Assembly: GCF_036231945.1 (NCBI RefSeq)
Contig: NZ_CP109599.1
Location: forward strand, 6,971,501-7,035,500
DNA from: Streptomyces sp. NBC_01429
GTDB taxonomy: Bacteria > Actinomycetota > Actinomycetes > Streptomycetales > Streptomycetaceae
DNA: 64,000 nt
Direction of reading: 5' to 3'
Shown here: positions 59,603-64,000 of the stretch, in pieces
Numbering within the stretch: the first letter of the stretch is position 1
Layout of the letters: every line of letters starts with the position of its first letter
Made by a program: the position numbers and the translations under genes
Notes under the pieces: generated by a model
Told to the model about the DNA's origin: nothing
Database searches by the model: none
Seen by the model: only the letters and a program-made list of their open reading frames with translations

Positions 59603-60126
59603 AACGCCGCCCCCGCCGCTCCGCCCCCGCCACACTCACCGCGCTGGTACTGCTCGCCGCCTGCACGGTCGTCGCCGCGGTCGCCATCCAGATGATCGCG
59701 GGACAGACCCCGTGGATCAGCTACGGCGCCGTCGAGGACGACCTGCGCGCCACCCACTGGAGCGACCGGGGCCCGGCCGTAGCGGGCGGCGCCGCCGCGC
59801 TGGTCGGCCTGGTGATGGTGCTGGCGGCCGTCCTGCCCGGCAGACCGACCGTCCTGCCCCTGGCGGGCGATCTCGACTCGGGCGCGTCCCGGCGCGGCCT
59901 GCGCGGCACACTGCGCACCGCAGCGGCAGGCGTCGACGGGGTCAGCCGCGTCAAGCTCAAGCTGCGCCGCCGCCGGGTCGCCGCCCGGGTCAGGACCGAC
60001 CGTACGAACACCGAGGGTCTCGCCGACGCCGTACGCACCGCCCTCGAACAGCGCCTCGACCAGATCGACCCGGCCCGGCGCCCGGACGTGAAGGTCAAAC
60101 TCCGCGCCACCAGGAGCACTTCATGA
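59599..60126 (+). CDS. DUF6286-like membrane protein
   Basis: A 175-residue protein with two transmembrane helices (about residues 10-32 and 60-82) and an Arg-rich cytoplasmic tail. The lineage calls this architecture DUF6286, and it is consistently placed in Gls24 operons. The GTG at 59599 overlaps the previous stop and the stop overlaps the next ATG. Function unknown. Confidence 0.75.
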   Translation: MKRRPRRSAPATLTALVLLAACTVVAAVAIQMIAGQTPWISYGAVEDDLRATHWSDRGPAVAGGAAALVGLVMVLAAVLPGRPTVLPLAGDLDSGASRRGLRGTLRTAAAGVDGVSRVKLKLRRRRVAARVRTDRTNTEGLADAVRTALEQRLDQIDPARRPDVKVKLRATRSTS

Positions 60127-60701
60127 CCGCTCTCAACCGCCCGGCCCGCCTCAACCGCGCGCTGCTGGCCCTGCTCGGCCTGCTCCTGCTCGCCGGGGGC
60201 GGCTTCGTCTGCGCCACCCACCTCCGCCGGCTCACCGTGCTCGACCCGGACGCCGCCCTCGTACCCGGCACGGCCACCCCGCCCACCTGGGTGCTGTACG
60301 TCACCGCCGGAGCCGCGATCGTCGTCGGACTGCTCGCGCTGCGCTGGCTGGCCGCCCAGCTCGCCCGCAGGCCCCGGACGCACACCTGGCGCCTGGAGCA
60401 GGACCCCGACCAGGGCCGCACCGAGCTGGCGGCGAGCACCGCCACCGAGCCGTTCGTCGGCGAGGTCACCACGTACGAGGGCGTACGCACCGCCCACGCC
60501 ACCCTCGCCGGCACCCGCAGGGCACCCGTCCTCGCCCTGGTGATCGGCGCGGACCAGAGCACCGACCTGGGCGCCGTCCGCGCCCGGCTGGACGCCGAGG
60601 GGCTGCCCCGGCTGCGCCGGGCGCTCGATCTGGACACCCTCCCGGTCACGGTCGAGTTCCGCTTCGACACCGTGAGTAAGGACTCCCGCGTCCTGCGCTG
60701 A
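60123..60701 (+). CDS. AmaP-like membrane anchor of the Gls24 complex
   Basis: A 192-residue protein with two N-terminal transmembrane helices (about residues 12-30 and 55-75) followed by a soluble domain. The arrangement resembles AmaP, which tethers Asp23 to the membrane in Gram-positive bacteria. The ATG at 60123 overlaps the preceding stop (ATGA). It is the last gene of the operon before a strong terminator. Confidence 0.75.
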   Translation: MTALNRPARLNRALLALLGLLLLAGGGFVCATHLRRLTVLDPDAALVPGTATPPTWVLYVTAGAAIVVGLLALRWLAAQLARRPRTHTWRLEQDPDQGRTELAASTATEPFVGEVTTYEGVRTAHATLAGTRRAPVLALVIGADQSTDLGAVRARLDAEGLPRLRRALDLDTLPVTVEFRFDTVSKDSRVLR

Positions 60702-60710
60702 ACCGTGCCT

Positions 60711-60755
60711 CCGGGATTCCGGAGCCGCACCCGGGCCGGCGCCCCGGAATCCCGG
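60711..60755 (+). terminator. Terminator of the Gls24 operon
   Basis: Two complementary 12-base arms, CCGGGATTCCGG (60711-60722) and CCGGAATCCCGG (60744-60755), start ten bases after the last stop codon. The 5' arm can also fold on itself. Confidence 0.65.
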
Positions 60756-60903
60756 GGCGCCGACGCGGCCGTCGCAGCCGAATGGCTCCTTCCCCTACGG
60801 AAATGATCACTGAGCGCCTAAACTCTGGCCAAGGCATCAGTGAAGAACCGGTACCGGTACGCGACCCCCTCACCGCGGGGCGACGGACCGGGGAGGAGCG
60901 AAG

Positions 60904-61719
60904 ATGGCAGCGCAGCATTCTCCGGAGGACCGCTTCAACACGGGGGAGGCGCACTCGGCGCGCGTCTACGACTACATCCTGGGCGGCAAGGACAACTACG
61001 AGGTCGACCAGGAAGCCGGTGACTCGATGTGCCGGGAGTGGCCCGCGCTCCCCGTGCACATGCGCGCCAACCGGGAGTTCATGCACCGCGCGGCCCGCTA
61101 TCTCGCGCGGGAGAAGGGCATCCGGCAGTTCCTGGACATCGGCACCGGGCTGCCCACCTCGCCCAATGTGCACGAGATCGTGCAGGAGGTGAGCGCGGAC
61201 TCCCGGGTCGTCTACGTCGACAACGACCCGATCGTCCTGGCCCACGCCCGCGCGCTGCTGACCAGCGCGCCCGAGGGCCGTACCGCCTACATCGACGCCG
61301 ACATGCGGGACCCGGACGCGATCATCGGCTCGCCCCAGTTCCAGGAGCTGCTGGACCTGCGCGAGCCGGTCGGGCTCATGATCATCGGCATTCTGCACTT
61401 CATCCTCAAGGACGACGACGACCACGGCCTGGTCCAGCGCCTGCTGGAGCCGCTGCCCGCAGGCAGCTACGTCGCGATGACCATCGGCACCGCGGACTTC
61501 GCCCCGGCCGAGGTCGGCCGCGTCGCCGCCGAGTACGCGCGCCGGGGCATGCCGATGCAGCTGCGTACCCGCGCCGAGTCCGAGGACTTCTTCGCCGGTC
61601 TCGAACTGGTCGAGCCCGGCCTCACCCAGGTCCACCACTGGCGGCCCGACGCGGACCAGGAGCCGATGGACGACCGGGACATCGCCATGTACGGCGCCAT
61701 CGCCCGCAAGCCGGCCTGA
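60904..61719 (+). CDS. DUF574-family SAM-dependent methyltransferase
   Basis: A 271-residue protein of the actinobacterial DUF574/Methyltransf_19 group. The opening motif ARVYDYILGGKDNYEVD is a signature of the group. The SAM-binding region is FLDIGTGLPTSPNVHE and VVYVDNDPIVLAHARALL. Streptomycetes carry many copies and their substrates are mostly unknown. The start follows GGGAGGAGCGAAG. It is a single gene. Confidence 0.9.
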   Translation: MAAQHSPEDRFNTGEAHSARVYDYILGGKDNYEVDQEAGDSMCREWPALPVHMRANREFMHRAARYLAREKGIRQFLDIGTGLPTSPNVHEIVQEVSADSRVVYVDNDPIVLAHARALLTSAPEGRTAYIDADMRDPDAIIGSPQFQELLDLREPVGLMIIGILHFILKDDDDHGLVQRLLEPLPAGSYVAMTIGTADFAPAEVGRVAAEYARRGMPMQLRTRAESEDFFAGLELVEPGLTQVHHWRPDADQEPMDDRDIAMYGAIARKPA

Positions 61720-61773
61720 GCGAGGCGCGGGGACGCGGGGGCGGCTCGGAGGAAGCAGCTCGCAGGAGGCGGC

Positions 61774-63003
61774 TCAGAGGAAGCGGCGGATCGGGACGAC
61801 GGCCGCTTCCCTGACCCGCTGGAGCGGCGAACGGCGCTTCCAGCGGGTCGATTTGATCTCCTCGCTCACCGCGAGGTCCTCCGTGTAGTGACGGTCGAGG
61901 GTCGTCGTGAACATGTCGTCCAGGACGGCGAGCATGACCTCTTCGTCGTGGTCGAGCGAGCGCCGGTTGAAGTTGGTCGAGCCGACCAGCGCGGCGACGC
62001 CGTCGACCGTGATGACCTTCGCGTGCATCATCGTCGGCCGGTAGTGGAAGATCCGCACCCCGCTGGCCAGCAGCTCCTCGTAGTGGTTCTGGCCCGCGAG
62101 CTGGCAGACCCGTTTGTCGGTGTGCGGCCCCGGCAGCAGGATCTCCACCGCCACCCCGCGCCGCGCGGTCGCGCACAGCAGCCCGATGAAGTACGCGTCG
62201 GGCGCGAAGTACGCGGTGGCCACCCGTACCCGTTCCTGCGCCGACTCCAGCACGACCCGGAGCAGCGTCTGCATGTCCTGCCAGCCGAAGCTCGCCGATC
62301 CGCGCACCACCTGGACGACCGCGCCGCCCTGCGGGCTGTGCTCGACGAAGCGGTCCCGCGTGTCGAACAGGTCCTCGTGACACTCGGCCCAGTTCTGCGC
62401 GAAGGCGGCGGCGAGACCGTCCACCGCCGGGCCGCTCACCCGCACATGGGTGTCGCGCCACTCGCTCTCGTCCCGGGCGTCGCCGCACCACTCCTCGGCG
62501 ATCCCCACCCCGCCGGTGAAGGCCGTCATCTCGTCGACGACCAGTACCTTGCGGTGGCAGCGGTGGTTCTGCTTGAAGGGGGAGAGGTAGAGCGGCTTGC
62601 GGAACCAGGCCACCCGCACCCCGGCCTGTTCCATCGCGCGCAGCTGGCCCTTGTCGATCAGCCGGCTGCCGAACCCGTCCAGCAGCAGCCGCACCCGGAC
62701 ACCCGCGCGGGCCCGGTCGGCGAGGGCCTCGGCGAACCGGCGGGCGATGTCGCCCTTCCAGTAGACGAACGTCATCATGTCGACGGTGTGCTCGGCGGAG
62801 CCGATGGCGTCCAGCATCGCGGAGAAGATCTCGTCGCCGTTGCGCAGCGGCACCAGGGCGTTGCCCTCGGTCGCCGCGATCCCGATCAGCCGCTCCAGCC
62901 GTCGCCGTATCCGCAGCGCGCGCTCCTCGGGGGAGAGCGGCGGGTCCGCCGGCCCCTCGGGGTCCCCGGGGCGGAGCGCGGGCTGCTGCTGGGTGCTGCT
63001 CAT
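61774..63003 (-). CDS. Phospholipase D-family protein, cardiolipin synthase-like
   Basis: A 409-residue protein with two HKD motifs: HRKVLVVDE in the middle and MHAKVITVDGVAALVGSTNFN near the C terminus. These are the paired active sites of the phospholipase D/cardiolipin synthase superfamily. No N-terminal transmembrane helix is present, which differs from typical Cls and suggests a soluble or peripheral enzyme. The ATG at 63003 follows GAGG. It lies 158 bases after the sigma factor on the same strand, so it may be cotranscribed with it or under its control. Confidence 0.85.
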   Translation of the reverse strand: MSSTQQQPALRPGDPEGPADPPLSPEERALRIRRRLERLIGIAATEGNALVPLRNGDEIFSAMLDAIGSAEHTVDMMTFVYWKGDIARRFAEALADRARAGVRVRLLLDGFGSRLIDKGQLRAMEQAGVRVAWFRKPLYLSPFKQNHRCHRKVLVVDEMTAFTGGVGIAEEWCGDARDESEWRDTHVRVSGPAVDGLAAAFAQNWAECHEDLFDTRDRFVEHSPQGGAVVQVVRGSASFGWQDMQTLLRVVLESAQERVRVATAYFAPDAYFIGLLCATARRGVAVEILLPGPHTDKRVCQLAGQNHYEELLASGVRIFHYRPTMMHAKVITVDGVAALVGSTNFNRRSLDHDEEVMLAVLDDMFTTTLDRHYTEDLAVSEEIKSTRWKRRSPLQRVREAAVVPIRRFL

Positions 63004-63161
63004 GGGGTCTACCTCGACGGCGTCACGGTGCGGGAGTGGTGCGAGAGGGGTTGTCGCGCGCGGGGGAGTCGTGCGTGAAGTGGGGAGCGGGCGGACACGG
63101 GAGGGGCGGCCCTCTTCGGCGCGGCCCGCTCCCGTGTCCCTTCCGGCGGGCGCGCCGGAGG

Positions 63162-64000
63162 TCACGCCTCGGCCAGCATGCCCGTCCTGAGCTTGGCGAG
63201 CGTACGGGACAGCAGCCGGGAGACATGCATCTGCGAGACGCCGAGCCGCTCGCCGATCTGCGACTGGGTGAGTTCCTGGCCGAAGCGGAACTCCAGGATC
63301 TGCCGCTCGCGCGCGTCGAGGGTGGTCAGCAGCGGGGCGAGGGTGTGGAAGTCCTCCACCAGCTCCATGGCCGGGTCGCGGTCGCCGAGGGTGTCGGCGT
63401 ACGTACGGCTCCCGCCGCCCGGCCCCCCGTCGTCGCCGTCGGCCGGCAGGTCGAGGGAGCCCGCGCTGTAGCCGTTGGCGGCGACGAGCCCCTCGATCAC
63501 CTCGTCCTCGGTCAGCTCCAGCCGCTCGGCCAGCTCGCCCACCGTGGGCTCGCGGTCCAGCAGGAGCGCGAGGCTCTCCTTGGCCTTGGCCAGCTCGACG
63601 CGCAGCTCCTGGAGGCGGCGCGGAACATGGACGGCCCAGGTGGTGTCGCGGAAGAAGCGCTTGATCTCACCGATGATGTAGGGGACCGCGAAGGTGGTGA
63701 ACTCGACCTCGCGGGAGAGGTCGAAGCGGTCGATGGCCTTGATCAGCCCGACGGTGCCGACCTGGAGGATGTCCTCCATCTCGTCCGCGCCCCGGTTGCG
63801 GAAGCGGCTCGCGGCGAACCGTACGAGCGACTGGTTCATCTCGATCAGGGTGTTGCGCGCGTACTGGTGCTCGCGCGTGCCCTCCTCAAGGACCTGGAGC
63901 TGGTCGAAGAACAGCTTCGACAGCGCCCGCGCGTCCTTCGGGGCGACCTTTCCGGCGTCCTCGATCCACGGCAGTTCGCCGGTCCGGTCCCGGGTGCCGC
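63162..64000 (-). CDS. SigB/SigF/SigG-type RNA polymerase sigma factor (5' end outside window)
   Basis: The visible 279 residues include sigma region 2 (MEDILQVGTVGLIKAIDRFD), the region 2.4 to 3 link (VHVPRRLQELRVELAKAKE), region 3 (VGELAERLELTEDEVIEGL) and region 4 (LDARERQILEFRFGQELTQSQIGERLGVSQMHVSRLLSR). The sequence is the alternative stress/sporulation type of Gram-positive bacteria. The gene continues past 64000, so the start is not visible. The exact member cannot be settled. Confidence 0.9.
   Translation of the reverse strand, partial: GTRDRTGELPWIEDAGKVAPKDARALSKLFFDQLQVLEEGTREHQYARNTLIEMNQSLVRFAASRFRNRGADEMEDILQVGTVGLIKAIDRFDLSREVEFTTFAVPYIIGEIKRFFRDTTWAVHVPRRLQELRVELAKAKESLALLLDREPTVGELAERLELTEDEVIEGLVAANGYSAGSLDLPADGDDGGPGGGSRTYADTLGDRDPAMELVEDFHTLAPLLTTLDARERQILEFRFGQELTQSQIGERLGVSQMHVSRLLSRTLAKLRTGMLAEA

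Overview
The window is chromosomal DNA of a Streptomyces-like actinomycete. The evidence is very high G+C with strong third-position GC bias, GTG and TTG starts, many ATGA/GTGA stop-start overlaps, and typical lineage genes: a WhiJ-type regulator with a DUF397 protein, MocR, ECF41, DUF574 methyltransferase, SigF-type sigma factor, ureABCFGD and secreted Tap-like peptidase. I see no rRNA, tRNA, insertion sequence, phage or CRISPR array. The genes read as an ordinary chromosomal segment with several accessory islands.

Layout. 0-9 kb: SbcCD nuclease, a divergent DUF3533 membrane protein and TetR regulator around two AT-rich palindromes, an SDR, and a DUF885 hydrolase. 9-16.5 kb: a membrane-anchored ACT-GNAT acetyltransferase, a coupled SWIM-zinc-finger/DUF6493 pair of unknown role, and a PhoD phosphatase. 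16.5-21.9 kb: regulators (MocR, ECF41 sigma factor, a DasR-like GntR protein under a dre-like promoter, a ROK protein). 21.9-29.6 kb: a LacI-controlled sugar-acid operon (2-hydroxyacid dehydrogenase, mannonate dehydratase, mannonate oxidoreductase, polyol-type alcohol dehydrogenase, MHS transporter). 29.6-35.7 kb: Mug, PurB, SGNH hydrolase, two CNNM/CorC proteins, GNAT. 35.9-39.2 kb: a three-gene cassette of FAD-dehydrogenase gamma-like small subunit, GMC catalytic subunit with a cysteine motif like the 3Fe-4S site of FAD glucose dehydrogenase, and an acetoacetate-decarboxylase-like protein. 40-44.8 kb: biotin synthesis (bioBAD and divergent bioF). 44.8-46.6 kb: DUF397, WhiJ-like and ATPase-fold anti-sigma genes around a perfect palindrome. 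46.7-48.9 kb: NlpC/P60 hydrolase behind a c-di-AMP riboswitch, a ClpP-like protein lacking its catalytic histidine, and an orphan Phd antitoxin. 49.0-50.4 kb: decayed divergent DUF3533/TetR genes, both missing their 5' ends. 50.4-55.1 kb: urease operon. 55-64 kb: Tap peptidase, NAD epimerase, a Gls24 envelope-stress operon, DUF574 methyltransferase, a phospholipase D/cardiolipin synthase and the 3' part of a SigB/F/G sigma factor.

The best candidates for something undescribed are the dehydrogenase/decarboxylase-like cassette (35.97-39.15 kb), the His-to-Cys ClpP homologue (47.8-48.4 kb), the SWIM/DUF6493 pair, and the paired gene decay at 49.8 kb, which mirrors the intact pair at 4.4-6.3 kb. 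All functions are read from sequence only. No database search was run.
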